A DNA stretch of 64,000 nt, taken from the NCBI GenBank assembly GCA_050949905.1, contig JBMNGP010000003.1:124001-188000 (forward strand), in the 5' to 3' direction. The stretch comes from DUML01 sp050949905. Its GTDB lineage: Bacteria; Bacillota; Desulfitobacteriia; Desulfitobacteriales; Syntrophobotulaceae. Below the pieces are notes generated by a model that was not told the origin of the DNA, ran no database searches, and saw nothing but the letters and a program-made list of their open reading frames with translations. Made by a program: the position numbers and the translations under genes. Below are positions 45,129 to 54,740 of this stretch, one piece after another (position 1 is the stretch's first letter; every line of letters starts with the position of its first letter).

Positions 45129-45797
45129 ATGAAAGAATTGATACCCAAGGACAAATATGGAATTTTCGCTGACAGAAAGGATACTGCAAGAGTAGATAGC
45201 CTATATGTGGCAGAGCGTTTTGAAAAAGAACATAAAAATGTCCTTCGTGACATTGCCAAAATCACTGACCCCAAATCTGGATTGAGTAAAGAATTTGCTC
45301 GGCTCAATTTTGAGCCAATCTCATATACAGATGGTTGGAACAGAAAGCAAAAGGCCTATGCCATGACCCGTGATGGGTTCACTATGTTGGTCATGGGATA
45401 TACAGGGCAGAAAGCAATGAAGTTCAAAGAATTATACATCAAACGCTTTAATGAAATGGAGCAGTTCATTAAAACTCTTGTTTCGGCTCGTAAGGAGTTC
45501 CCTTTACTGACAGAAAACATCAAGCTACTGCATGACAATCCTAAACCTTATCACTTCAGTAATGAGTGTGATATGCTAAACCGCATTGTAATTGGAATGT
45601 CAGCAAAGCAGTTCAGACTGGTAAACGGAATAGAAAAAGGGAAAAGCATTAGACCATATCTGAGCGATGAGCAAATAAGTATGCTTGAAACCCTACAAAA
45701 AGTTGATGTAGGTTTGCTTGTAGCTGTACCTGATTATGAGCAGCGTAAGCGTTACCTTGAATGGTACGTTACAAAATTAAAGAACAAGGAAATATAA
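45129..45797 (+). CDS. Rha-family phage regulatory protein
   Basis: This 222-residue protein has the Rha N-terminal domain: VDSLYVAERFEKEHKNVLRD, FEPISYTDGWNRKQKAYAMT, then DGFTMLVMGYTGQKAMKFKE. A C-terminal region (about 120-222) follows, with YLSDEQISMLETLQKVDVGL. Rha proteins are phage-encoded regulators whose expression can interfere with growth of infected cells; their precise targets are unclear. AGGAGG precedes the ATG. It stands between the DNA polymerase and a small zinc-ribbon gene. Confidence 0.88.
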   Translation: MKELIPKDKYGIFADRKDTARVDSLYVAERFEKEHKNVLRDIAKITDPKSGLSKEFARLNFEPISYTDGWNRKQKAYAMTRDGFTMLVMGYTGQKAMKFKELYIKRFNEMEQFIKTLVSARKEFPLLTENIKLLHDNPKPYHFSNECDMLNRIVIGMSAKQFRLVNGIEKGKSIRPYLSDEQISMLETLQKVDVGLLVAVPDYEQRKRYLEWYVTKLKNKEI

Positions 45798-45812
45798 AAG
45801 GGGGAAAAATCA

Positions 45813-46031
45813 ATGTTTTATGTTAAAGAAAAAATTAGCGATGCTATGGAAATAGTGGTTGAAATAAATGATGAAAATGTATTTTGCATTTGCCCAAGTT
45901 GTGAATGTGAAGTAAATGTTGACCTTTCAGAAGTATTTGCAGATGGTGAGGGAGATTTATATAGCACATCTATTTATTGCAGTGAATGTAGCAAAAAGGT
46001 AAGAGAGGAAGAATGCTATGACCATAAGTAA
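45813..46031 (+). CDS. Small zinc-ribbon phage protein (72 aa)
   Basis: The 72-residue product carries CICPSCECEVNV and IYCSECSKKV, two Cys pairs suited to bind one zinc ion. The remainder is acidic. AAAGGGGG precedes the ATG and 14 bases overlap the next gene. I recognise no specific family. It is probably a nucleic-acid-binding accessory protein of the phage replication block. Confidence 0.65.
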   Translation: MFYVKEKISDAMEIVVEINDENVFCICPSCECEVNVDLSEVFADGEGDLYSTSIYCSECSKKVREEECYDHK

Positions 46032-46452
46032 ATTTAATTCCGAGGGCTATTATGATCCTACTCCTTATGCTGCAATTACTAATGTTATTAAAGCGGAGAA
46101 GGCAGAAAGAAATTCTGCCTTTAAACCTCTTGTATATATTTGTTCTCCTTATTCAGGGGATATTGATATAAATGTAAAAAAGGCACGAACTTTCTGTAGG
46201 TTTGCACTGGAGAGAAATTGTATTCCTCTTGCTCCTCACTTGCTATTTCCTCAGTTTATGGATGATGACATTCCACAGGAGCGGGAACTAGCTATGTTTA
46301 TGAATATGGTTTTACTCGCTAAATGTAATGAACTATGGGTATTTGGTGACACCATTTCAAAGGGGATGGCACAGGAAATTGAAAAAGCAAAGAAACGTAA
46401 ACAGTTGATCAGATATTTTAATGAGAAGTTACAGGAGGTTGACAGTTTATGA
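46018..46452 (+). CDS. DUF4406-like (nucleoside deoxyribosyltransferase-fold) protein
   Basis: The 144-residue protein has LVYICSPYSGDIDINVKKAR near the middle, then APHLLFPQFMDD and LWVFGDTISKGMAQEI. This is the DUF4406 pattern, related to nucleoside 2-deoxyribosyltransferases. Such proteins are frequent in phage replication modules and may act on nucleotides; no activity is shown for this family. The gene overlaps both neighbours (14 and 4 bases). Confidence 0.75.
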   Translation: MTISKFNSEGYYDPTPYAAITNVIKAEKAERNSAFKPLVYICSPYSGDIDINVKKARTFCRFALERNCIPLAPHLLFPQFMDDDIPQERELAMFMNMVLLAKCNELWVFGDTISKGMAQEIEKAKKRKQLIRYFNEKLQEVDSL

Positions 46453-47689
46453 AAATTGCAATCGGTAACAGCCGAATGGACAAAAAGTGGAAGAACAAAG
46501 ATATCACATGGGAGGACTTTATCTCACGAGTTAAATCTACCATACGAACAACAGAAACTGTATCTGAGTTCCGAAAAATGAGTCGCGCTCAACAGGACTC
46601 AATAAAAGATGTAGGAGGATTTGTGGGAGGAGCCCTTCGTGAAGGAAAACGCAGAAATGGTTATGTCCTCTCCCGTTCCCTTCTGACTTTAGATATGGAT
46701 TATGCCAAACCAGAGGTTTGGGAGCAAATTGAAGCGTTACATGATTTCAAATGCTGCATCTATTCTACCCATAAACATACACCAGATGCACCAAGATTAA
46801 GACTTATTATTCCACTTAAAAGAGAAGTAACAGAGGATGAATACCCAGCCCTTGGTCGGATGGTGGCAAAGGAGATTGGGATTGATTTATTCGATGACAC
46901 CACTTATGAACCTTCAAGACTAATGTATTGGCCTTCTACACCGTCAGATGGTGAATATGTATTTAAAGAGAAAGACGGTGAACTATTAGACCCGGATGTT
47001 TATCTTTCAAAATATGTGGACTGGCGGGATACTTCCATGTGGCCTGTATCTTCTAGACAGTCAGAGGTTGTGCAAAGGAAAATAACTAAACAAGCAGATC
47101 CCTTAAGCAAAGAAGGTGTTATAGGAGCATTTTGCAGGGCCTATACCATTGAAGAAGCCATCGAAGCTTTTCTACTGGATGTATATGAACCTAGTACCAT
47201 GAATGGCCGATTTGATTATATTCCAGCAGATTCTTCAGCAGGTTTGGTAATCTATGACGGTAAATTTGCTTACAGCCACCATGCCACCGATCCAGCTTGT
47301 GGCATGTTGTTAAATGCTTTTGATTTGATCCGCGTGCATAAGTTTCGGGACTTGGATGAAAAGGCAGCAGAAAATACACCGCCTAGCAAACTACCTTCTT
47401 TTAAAGCCATGACAGACTTGGCTTTGGGGGATGAACGGGTAAAGGAGCAGTTTGCTGAAGAACGAAAAGCTCAGGCAAAAAAAGAGTTTATAGATGAAGA
47501 TTGGGAAAACCAACTAGAGCTTGATAAGACAGGAACAGTTAAAAACACCCTAAGAAACCTGATTTTAATACTAGAAAATGATCCAAACCTGAAAAGCATT
47601 GTGTTTAATCAGCTATCAGACAGCCTCGAAATAAAAGGAGATGTTCCTTGGCCACATCCATCTAAGTTTTGGAGAGATGCAGATGATGC

Positions 47690-47696
47690 CCAGCTA
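47690..47696. repeat. IS21 target site duplication, left copy
   Basis: CCAGCTA here is repeated at 50116-50122 on the other side of the element. Confidence 0.85.
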
Positions 47697-47837
47697 TGTT
47701 TATGGCAAAATAAAATTGTAGCACTTCGGAAGTAGAAAAATATAGCAGTTAAATGGAAAAACCATTGCCAGCACCCCTCAAATACAATACCCTTTGAGTT
47801 GCAAAGCTTAAAGGGGGTAAAGAAAGGAATGTTGACA

Positions 47838-49340
47838 ATGGAACAAATCAATAATATCAGATACCTGTTTAAATATAAAGGGAAAAGCCTGCGCAGCATT
47901 TCCTCGGAAACAGGTCACCACTTTAATACCGTTAAAAAATATGTAGAAAAGGAAAACTTTAATTTGGAACTGCCACCAGCCAAATCTAAACCCCGTAAGT
48001 TGGCTCCATATACTGATTTGATTGATTCCTGGCTAATTGCAGATCTTAATGCCAAACCGAAGCAAAGACACACAGCACAAAGAGTATATAATCGCTTAAA
48101 AGAGCAATTCCCAGAGTTTGATGTCTCTGACCGGTCCGTGAGGGCTTATGTATCAAAGCGTAAGAAAGAGATTGGATTAACAAGTAATGGTTATTTGCCT
48201 CTTGATCATCCTCCGGGAGAAGCTCAGCTAGACTTCGGTTCAGCTCAGTTCATTGAAAAGGGAGTTTTATACAACGGATATTACCTTAACCTATCTTTTC
48301 CTTATAGCAACGGAGGCTATCTCCAGTTATTCAAAGCCGAGAACCAAGAGTGCTTACTGGAAGGGTTGAAGAACATCTTCGAGTATATGGGGAAAGTTCC
48401 TACCCATATTTGGTTTGACAATATGTCTACCGTAGTAAAAAACATACGTAAAAATGGTGAAAGAGATGTCACTCAAGGGTTTAACAGGTTCATGCTCCAC
48501 TACAATTTCCGAAGCAACTACTGTAATCCAAACAGTGGGCATGAGAAGGGGCATGTTGAGGTTAAAGTAGGTTACCATCGAAGAAACTTCCTCGTGCCGA
48601 TTCCGGAATTTGAAGATCTGCAAGATTACAACAGAGAATTACTTAAAATGTGCGATAAAGATATGCAGCGCAAACACTACAAGAAAAAGAAATTAATCTG
48701 TACTCTTTTTGCTGAAGACAAAGCTGCTATGGATAACCTTCCGGAAGTTGCTTTTGAAGTGTATAGATTAGAGCCGGTAAAAGCAGATAAATATGGGAAA
48801 ATTCGTTTTGACAACAAACTCTATTCATCTTCCCCGAGATATGCTAACCAAGAATTATGGCTTAAAGTAGGGGCCGATATTATAGAAATCATGAATAAAG
48901 ACTACCAGGTAATAGTAAAACACTCTAGGTTATATGGAGAGCAAAAAGAATCAATGATTTGGGGACCATACCTGAATCTTATGGCTAAAAGGCCGACGGC
49001 ACTAAAATATACTGGTTTTTTCAAAGAACTGCCATCTACAATTCAAGACTATTTTAATAAATGTGATTACACAGAAAAGAAAAGGTCACTTAAGCTTTTG
49101 TCATCAATTCTTCAAGATCAAGATATGGCAACTGCGGAAAAAGCTTTTGCTGAATCTTTAAGGCGGAATCTAATAAATACTGACAGTTTACAAGCTATTT
49201 ATAACCATCAAAATTCTAACCTTCCGGAAAATAACTTTTTCAAGCTGCCTAGTAACCTTCCGGAAGTTCAGAAGTATAACCCAGACTTACATGTCTATGA
49301 TCTCCTGATTAAGGAAGGTGATCAGGCATGCAAGCATTGA
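47838..49340 (+). CDS. istA: IstA, IS21 transposase
   Basis: This 500-residue IS21 transposase has an N-terminal helix-turn-helix (KGKSLRSISSETGHHFNTVK) and a DDE integrase core: Asp in GEAQLDFGSAQF, Asp in IWFDNMSTVV, Glu in HEKGHVEVKVGYHR. A C-terminal beta domain completes it. The start at 47838 (MEQINN) is preferred because AAAGGA lies 9 bases upstream; an ATG at 47829 is also possible. It overlaps istB by 13 bases. All catalytic residues are present, so the element may be active. Confidence 0.92.
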   Translation: MEQINNIRYLFKYKGKSLRSISSETGHHFNTVKKYVEKENFNLELPPAKSKPRKLAPYTDLIDSWLIADLNAKPKQRHTAQRVYNRLKEQFPEFDVSDRSVRAYVSKRKKEIGLTSNGYLPLDHPPGEAQLDFGSAQFIEKGVLYNGYYLNLSFPYSNGGYLQLFKAENQECLLEGLKNIFEYMGKVPTHIWFDNMSTVVKNIRKNGERDVTQGFNRFMLHYNFRSNYCNPNSGHEKGHVEVKVGYHRRNFLVPIPEFEDLQDYNRELLKMCDKDMQRKHYKKKKLICTLFAEDKAAMDNLPEVAFEVYRLEPVKADKYGKIRFDNKLYSSSPRYANQELWLKVGADIIEIMNKDYQVIVKHSRLYGEQKESMIWGPYLNLMAKRPTALKYTGFFKELPSTIQDYFNKCDYTEKKRSLKLLSSILQDQDMATAEKAFAESLRRNLINTDSLQAIYNHQNSNLPENNFFKLPSNLPEVQKYNPDLHVYDLLIKEGDQACKH

Positions 49341-50050
49341 TTAAAGAATACTGTAAGACCTTAAAGATCGGCCGCACATTCTACCTGGATTACAAAGATA
49401 TTGAGGCTGTTTCCAACGAAGAGTTTCTTCTTAAGCTTTTAAAGCGGGAACTTGCTCAAAGGGAAATCTCCCGCAAAAAAAGACTCCTTAAAAGTGCCGG
49501 ATTTGATGTTGTTAAAACCTTTCAGGATTATAGCTTTGAGTATATAGACATTCCGAAAACAATAAGTCTGGAAGACCTTAAAAATGCTCACTTTATTAAA
49601 AACAAGGAGAATCTTATCCTGTATGGCCCTGTAGGAACCGGCAAAACTCACCTAGCAACGGCTATTGGAGTTGAAGCCTGCAACCAAGGTAAAACCGTCA
49701 AATTCTTTCGTACAGCAGCTCTTGTTAACCAACTATCCGAGGCCAAAGCTTCCGGCACATTAAACAAATATATGCGTCAGATCCAAAAGTGCGATCTTTT
49801 GATCTGTGATGAATGGGGCTATGTACCTTTTGAAAAAGGAGGTGCCCAATTACTTTTCCAAGTAATCTCAGAGTGTTACGAGAAACGCAGCGTCATTATT
49901 ACCACTAACCTTGAGTTCAGCCGTTGGAACGGCATATTCTTCGATGAGAAAATGACCAGTGCTATAATAGACCGTCTTATTCATCACAGCCACCTGCTCG
50001 TATTTAACGGTCCAAGCTACCGACTAACCCATTCAACCATTAATTTCTAA
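49328..50050 (+). CDS. istB: IstB, IS21 helper ATPase
   Basis: The 240-residue AAA+ protein has Walker A YGPVGTGKTHLA near 98, Walker B LLICDEWGYVPF near 155, and sensor ITTNLEFSRW. IstB binds target DNA and stimulates IstA. The gene overlaps the end of istA by 13 bases, with GGAAGGTGATC upstream. Length and motifs are normal for the family, so it looks functional. Confidence 0.92.
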   Translation: MQALIKEYCKTLKIGRTFYLDYKDIEAVSNEEFLLKLLKRELAQREISRKKRLLKSAGFDVVKTFQDYSFEYIDIPKTISLEDLKNAHFIKNKENLILYGPVGTGKTHLATAIGVEACNQGKTVKFFRTAALVNQLSEAKASGTLNKYMRQIQKCDLLICDEWGYVPFEKGGAQLLFQVISECYEKRSVIITTNLEFSRWNGIFFDEKMTSAIIDRLIHHSHLLVFNGPSYRLTHSTINF

Positions 50051-50115
50051 ATATGGAAACAGGGGTGCTACATATTTAACTTCCGGAATGCTATATTTTT
50101 TACTTGCCAAAAACA

Positions 50116-50122
50116 CCAGCTA
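50116..50122. repeat. IS21 target site duplication, right copy
   Basis: CCAGCTA, identical to 47690-47696. Confidence 0.85.
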
Positions 50123-51228
50123 ATCAGTTACATTGACAATCACTATGGGACTTTTTCAGCAAGAAACTATGATGTGGCAGTAGCAAAGGTTGCTGACGAC
50201 CGATCTTATCATCCAATTCGTGAGTTTATTGAAGCACTTCCTGAATGGGATAAGGTACCACGGGTAGATACCTTGCTTATCGATTATCTTGGAGCAGCAG
50301 ATAACCCATATGTCCGGGCTGTCACCAGAAAGACCCTATGTGCAGCTATCTCTCGTGTACTTACTCCTGGGATTAAGTTTGATTCCATGCTGGTTCTTAA
50401 TGGGCCACAGGGAATTGGTAAAAGTACTCTCATTGCCAAGTTAGGTGGAGAATGGTTTTCGGATAGCTTGAACTTATCGGATACCAAGGATAAGACTGCC
50501 GCAGAAAAGTTACAGGGTTATTGGATATTAGAAATTGGCGAACTAGCCGGACTAAAAAAAGCTGAAGTTGAAACGTTGCGGAGTTTTCTCTCGCGTCAGA
50601 ATGATATTTACAGAGCAAGCTTTGGTAGAAGAGCTACTCCTCACTTAAGGCAATGTATCTTTTTTGGCACTACCAATGCGGAGAAAGGCTATTTGCGTGA
50701 TACCACAGGTAACCGCCGCTTCTGGCCAGTAAAGACTCCGGGAAATGGGACCAAAAAGTCATGGCAGCTAGAGCAGGATGAAATTCTACAGATCTGGGCT
50801 GAGGCTCTTACCTTTGTGAAGGCTGGAGAGAAATTGTACCTTGATCCCAGTCTTGAAAAGCTTGCAAAAGAAGAACAGCGGGAAGCCATGGAATCAGATG
50901 AGCGTGAAGGGTTAGTGAGAGAGTACCTAGACATGCTCTTACCTGAGGATTGGGATACCATGGATCTCTACGAACGTCGAGCCTATATTAATGGAACTGA
51001 GTTTGGTGAAAGCAAGAGGGTTGGTGTTCGGAAACGTAAATCGGTTTCTAATATGGAAATCTGGTGCGAGTGTTTTGGTAAAGATCGTGCCAATCTGCGA
51101 AGAGTTGATGGTAATGAAATATCAGCAATTATGGCAAGCATCGGTGGTTGGACAGGACTTGTGAAAAAAGAGCGAATTCCCCTGTATGGACCACAATGGG
51201 TCTATGTTCCCAAAGCCTAATTTAGTTT

Positions 51229-51475
51229 GGAACGTATGGAACATTTTTTTCTTAGGAACAAATTTCTCTTGTTCCGATGAAACATAAACAGTCTTTTGGT
51301 ACACCCCATGGGAACAGGCGGCAGCCCCTTGTAAAGCAGGCTACTTGATATCCTGTGTTCCATTGTTCCAATAGTTACTATTAAAAATAATATAAAAGAA
51401 ATAGATAGGAAAAAGCCTATAAACGCGTATATACGCGCGTATAGAGATTTTTTGGATTTTAGGAACAGGGAGGAA
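51229..51475. repeat. Cluster of GGAAC/GTTCC motifs
   Basis: About eight copies of GGAAC or its complement GTTCC lie in this 250-base non-coding stretch, with a CGCGTATATACGCGCG palindrome near 51425-51440. It may be a protein-binding array or replication-linked site of the phage. No gene is present. Confidence 0.45.
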
Positions 51476-51477
51476 AT

Positions 51478-51789
51478 ATGAGAGAGAAATATATCGAGCA
51501 AAAATTAGTAAAGAGGATAAATAATATGGGAGGTCTTGCTCTAAAACTTATATCGCCTGGTTATGATGGACTGCCTGACCGCCTTGTTCTATTACCAAAG
51601 GCAAGAATCGCCTTTGTTGAAGTAAAAGCTCCAGGTAAAACTCTAAGAACTTTACAAGAAAAGCGGAAAAGACAGTTAGAATCACTTGGCTTTTTGGTTT
51701 TCTGTTTAGATGACACGGAGCAAATTGAAACTTTATTGGCTGAAATATTGAAAGATCCTGGTGACACCCCTCAAAAAAATAGCAATTAA
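51478..51789 (+). CDS. VRR-NUC domain nuclease
   Basis: This 103-residue protein is a stand-alone VRR-NUC domain: KYIEQKLVKRINNMGGLALK, PGYDGLPDRLVLLP (the Asp that binds metal) and FVEVKAPGKTL (Glu-x-Lys). Phage VRR-NUC proteins are structure-specific endonucleases thought to resolve branched DNA. AGGGAGGAAAT precedes the ATG. It is followed by the SNF2-like helicase, its usual partner in these phages. Confidence 0.88.
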   Translation: MREKYIEQKLVKRINNMGGLALKLISPGYDGLPDRLVLLPKARIAFVEVKAPGKTLRTLQEKRKRQLESLGFLVFCLDDTEQIETLLAEILKDPGDTPQKNSN

Positions 51790-51832
51790 AAGCTAGATTC
51801 CAAGGACTTTGATTAAAGGGGGGCTCTAAAAT

Positions 51833-53179
51833 ATGGCTGTTGTTTTACATGAATATCAAAAATACTCGGTAAATTACATCCTGCGAAACCCAATAGCAGC
51901 ACTTTTTCTGGATTGTGGTTTAGGAAAAACCTTAATTGCTTTAACCGCTATCTTCGACTTAACGTTGGATAGCTTTCTTATACGTAAGGTTTTGGTTATC
52001 GCACCTCTACGAGTAGCAAGAGATACATGGCCTGCAGAGATTGAAAAGTGGGAGCATCTTAAAGGACTTAAATATGCAGTGGCGGTTGGTTCTGAGGTTC
52101 AAAGAAAAACAGCTTTGATGAAGAGAGTGCAGGTTTATATTATAAATCGGGAAAATGTCGAATGGCTTATCTCCAAAAGTGGCATTCCTTTTGATTTCGA
52201 CATGGTTGTGGTGGACGAGTTGTCGTCCTTCAAATCCCACCAAACGAAGCGTTTTAAAAGTCTTATGAAAGTAAGACATAAAGTAAAAAGAATTGTAGGG
52301 CTAACAGGAACACCATCTTCAAATGGCCTCATGGATCTATGGGCGGAGTTTCGGCTTTTGGATATGGGGCAAAGATTGGGACGTTTTATTGGCAGATATA
52401 GAGAGGACTATTTCCTACCGGACAAGCGCAACCAACAGATGGTATTTTCCTATAAACCAAAACCAAGAGCAGAAAAAGCCATCTACCAACGTATTTCTGA
52501 CATTACCATCAGCATGAAAAATACTGATTATTTAAAACTACCTAAACTAGTGATGAATGAAGTCATTGTAAAGCTATCTCAGAAAGAGATGGATTGTTAT
52601 AAGAAACTACAACAGGAATTAGTGCTGTCGCTAAAGGGCAAGGAGATTGACGCAGTTAACGCCGCTGCATTGTCAGGTAAACTGCTACAGATGGCAAATG
52701 GAGCCGTCTATGATGAAAATGGCGGTGTAGTGCAAATACATGATCGCAAGCTGGATGCCCTTGAAGACTTAATAGAAGCAGCCAATGGCAAGCCTGTATT
52801 AGTAGCTTATTGGTTTAAGCATGACATTGAACGGATACTAAATCGCTTTCCAGCTGAAAAATTGGACAGTATCGATTCTATTAAACGGTGGAATGCAGGG
52901 GAGATTTCTCTGGCCTTAATTCATCCTGCATCCGCTGGCCACGGGCTTAATTTACAGGCGGGCGGCTGCACTTTAGTCTGGTTTGGACTTACTTGGAGTT
53001 TAGAACTTTACCAACAGACTAATGCCAGGCTGTGGCGGCAAGGCCAGAAGGATACAGTTGTTATTCACCATATCATTACCAAAGATACCATCGATGAGGA
53101 TGTAATGCGTTCACTTAGAAGAAAAAACAAAACCCAAACCGCTCTTATTGAAGCGGTGAAGGCTAGAATAAAAAACTAG
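51833..53179 (+). CDS. Phage SNF2-type DEAD/DEAH helicase
   Basis: This 448-residue helicase has Walker A LDCGLGKTLIA near 29, motif II VVVDELSSFKSH near 125, motif III GLTGTPSSNG, motif V HPASAGHGLNLQAGG and motif VI QQTNARLWRQGQKD. This is the compact phage SNF2-like form without extra domains. It probably remodels replication intermediates with the VRR-NUC protein upstream. AAAGGGGGG precedes the ATG. The next small gene follows after 11 bases. Confidence 0.88.
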   Translation: MAVVLHEYQKYSVNYILRNPIAALFLDCGLGKTLIALTAIFDLTLDSFLIRKVLVIAPLRVARDTWPAEIEKWEHLKGLKYAVAVGSEVQRKTALMKRVQVYIINRENVEWLISKSGIPFDFDMVVVDELSSFKSHQTKRFKSLMKVRHKVKRIVGLTGTPSSNGLMDLWAEFRLLDMGQRLGRFIGRYREDYFLPDKRNQQMVFSYKPKPRAEKAIYQRISDITISMKNTDYLKLPKLVMNEVIVKLSQKEMDCYKKLQQELVLSLKGKEIDAVNAAALSGKLLQMANGAVYDENGGVVQIHDRKLDALEDLIEAANGKPVLVAYWFKHDIERILNRFPAEKLDSIDSIKRWNAGEISLALIHPASAGHGLNLQAGGCTLVWFGLTWSLELYQQTNARLWRQGQKDTVVIHHIITKDTIDEDVMRSLRRKNKTQTALIEAVKARIKN

Positions 53180-53190
53180 GAGGAGATCGA

Positions 53191-53394
53191 GTGCAGGATT
53201 GTTTCGCCTATAAGAACAAAAGATGCATTGCTTTAAAAGTGATAAAGTGTGACGGCTGCAATTTTTATAAAACTAAAGAGCAATATGAGTTGGACAAGCA
53301 GAAAGCGTTAGATAGAATTCTCTCCAGGGATCAGGAAACCCAAAAGTATATTAGTGAAAAGTACTATGGCGGAAAGCTGGGTTGCCACTGCTAG
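53191..53394 (+). CDS. Small Cys-rich phage protein (67 aa)
   Basis: The product reads MQDCFAYKNKRCIALKVIKC with DGCNFYKT next, and ends in LGCHC. It is a metal-binding small protein often found between the helicase and DUF1492 genes of clostridial phages. The start is GTG at 53191 with AGGAGGAG upstream. No function is known. Confidence 0.7.
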   Translation: MQDCFAYKNKRCIALKVIKCDGCNFYKTKEQYELDKQKALDRILSRDQETQKYISEKYYGGKLGCHC

Positions 53395-53440
53395 AAGGGG
53401 AGATGGTGATTGGAAAACTGAGAAAGGAGCGAGGTAAGGC

Positions 53441-53860
53441 ATGAATGCAAAAGAATACTTGTCCCAAGCTTTTTGGCTTGATCAGAGGATAAACAGCAAG
53501 CTGGAACAGTTAGAGTCACTACGAAGTTTAGCTACGAAAGTAACTACAAACCTAAGCCAAGAAAAAGTGTCTTGCGGCAATGATGTAACCAAAATTAGAG
53601 AGAAAACTATTGTGAAGATTATAGATTTAGAAAACGAAATTGATGATGACATTGACAAGCTTGTGGATTTGAAAGCAGACATCATGGAAGCTATCGGCCA
53701 AGTGGATGAACCAATCTGCCAGTTACTGCTAGAGATGCGGTATATTAACGGAAAGACCTGGGAAGAAGTGGCGAGCGTATTAGGAATTGATATAAGAACA
53801 GCCTTTAGGCTACATGGCAAAAGCCTAAAAGAAATTGAACATATTAAAAACTGTCAGTGA
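53441..53860 (+). CDS. DUF1492 / ArpU-like late regulator
   Basis: This 139-residue protein has coiled-coil-like first 85 residues (AFWLDQRINSKLEQLESLR) and a C-terminal helix-turn-helix (MRYINGKTWEEVASVLGIDI, RTAFRLHGKSLKEI). It matches DUF1492, a sigma-region-4-like family that sits at the end of the early region and is thought to switch on phage late genes. AGAAAGGAGCGAGG lies upstream. A terminator follows at 53998. Confidence 0.8.
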   Translation: MNAKEYLSQAFWLDQRINSKLEQLESLRSLATKVTTNLSQEKVSCGNDVTKIREKTIVKIIDLENEIDDDIDKLVDLKADIMEAIGQVDEPICQLLLEMRYINGKTWEEVASVLGIDIRTAFRLHGKSLKEIEHIKNCQ

Positions 53861-53997
53861 ATGTCATTGTTTGTCAGTATCCAAGTGGTTTATTATATAC
53901 AGTGTAAAGGTATAGAAAAATCAAGATAACCAGATGTTGTTTGAATATGCCTAGGGATAGATCGTGCCGACTCCCGGGAAACGCAGCATTCTTGATG

Positions 53998-54030
53998 AAG
54001 CCCTTGGGGATTAAACCTCCGGGGCTTTTT
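53998..54030 (+). terminator. Terminator between early and late regions
   Basis: AAGCCC (53998-54003) pairs with GGGCTT (54022-54027), with inner GG/CC pairs, followed by a T run. Confidence 0.75.
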
Positions 54031-54060
54031 CTATGCCTTAAATTAAGAAGGTGATTAACA

Positions 54061-54444
54061 TTGCCTAGAAAACCTAAGAAACCTTGCCGCTACCCCGGCT
54101 GTCCGGCGTTGACTGCAAAAAGGTACTGTAGCGAGCATCAAAGGCAAGTGGACAAAGAATATAACCGCAACCACCGACCCTACAAAAAACTATACAACAG
54201 CGCTCGTTGGCAGCGGTTAAGAAAATGGTTTTTGTCCAAGCACCCCCTCTGCACAGAGTGTGAACGCCAGACACGCATTACCCCGGCAACTGTGGTTGAC
54301 CATATCAAACCCCACCAGGGCGACCCGGAGTTATTTTGGGATGAGAACAACCTGCAGGCTCTATGCAAACCATGCCACGACCGCAAGACTGCTCGGGAGG
54401 ATGGCCGCTGGGGTAAGAAAGGTGTTGTTTATAGTTACCGATGA
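54061..54444 (+). CDS. Phage HNH endonuclease (packaging region)
   Basis: The 127-residue protein is of the HNH type that sits near terminase genes: a zinc site (CRYPGCPA, RYCSEHQR), LYNSARWQRLRKWFLSKHPL with CTEC, and the core VVDHIKPHQGD then NNLQALCKPCHDRKTARE. Phages of HK97 type need such an enzyme for terminase cutting at cos sites. The start is TTG at 54061 with AAGAAGGTGATT upstream. The terminase genes lie 3.5 kb downstream, further away than usual. Confidence 0.88.
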   Translation: MPRKPKKPCRYPGCPALTAKRYCSEHQRQVDKEYNRNHRPYKKLYNSARWQRLRKWFLSKHPLCTECERQTRITPATVVDHIKPHQGDPELFWDENNLQALCKPCHDRKTAREDGRWGKKGVVYSYR

Positions 54445-54740
54445 CAAAGTCGCAGCCAGCAAGCAACCAACTGGGGGTGGGGGGGTGGAGAAATTTCTAA
54501 AACCTTGTCCCCCAAGACCGGTTGCGGGCCTTCGCGCAAGAATTCGCAAAATTCAATAGGGGGGTTGTCAAGGGTGAGCACTTGAAGGAATAAGGGATAC
54601 AGCGGTTTTGAGCTGGTTTAAACCGGGGGTGGAATACGTGGGGGGAATCAAAAGCAAAAGAATGCCTTGGTTGCGGAAAAACAACAACCAAGGCTCAAAT
54701 TTTTATGAAATTATTAGGTAGGGTGTTAAGTGACAAGTAC

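Larger units (their letters stand above)
47697..50115 (+). mobile_element. IS21-family insertion sequence
   Basis: The 2,419-bp element has ends related as inverted repeats: TGTTTATGGCAAAATAAAAT at the left and, read inward from the right, TGTTTTTGGCAAGTAAAAAA. A second inner repeat block contains CGGAAGT on both sides. It carries istA and istB and lies in the primase-helicase gene. The 7-bp target duplication is intact, which indicates a simple and fairly recent insertion. Confidence 0.92.
46449..51220 (+). pseudogene. VapE-like phage primase-helicase split by IS21
   Basis: The left part (46449-47696, 416 codons) has a primase-like region (LLTLDMDYAKPEVWEQ, YSTHKHTPDAPRLRLIIPL). The right part (50123-51220, 366 codons with stop) has the VapE helicase core (HYGTFSARNYDVAVAKVADD, Walker A NGPQGIGKSTL, GNRRFWPVKT). 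Removing the IS21 element with one copy of CCAGCTA joins the parts exactly in frame, giving DAQLISYIDNHYG, a natural sequence and a 781-residue protein. As it stands the left half stops at 47735 inside the element, and the helicase half lacks its own start, though ATG 50174 could allow a short product. Confidence 0.88.

Noticed and set aside
50174..51220. Separate gene for the VapE-like helicase half
   Set aside because: The sequence upstream of 50174 continues the same protein (DNHYGTFSARNYD) to the IS21 target site, so it is the right half of one split gene.
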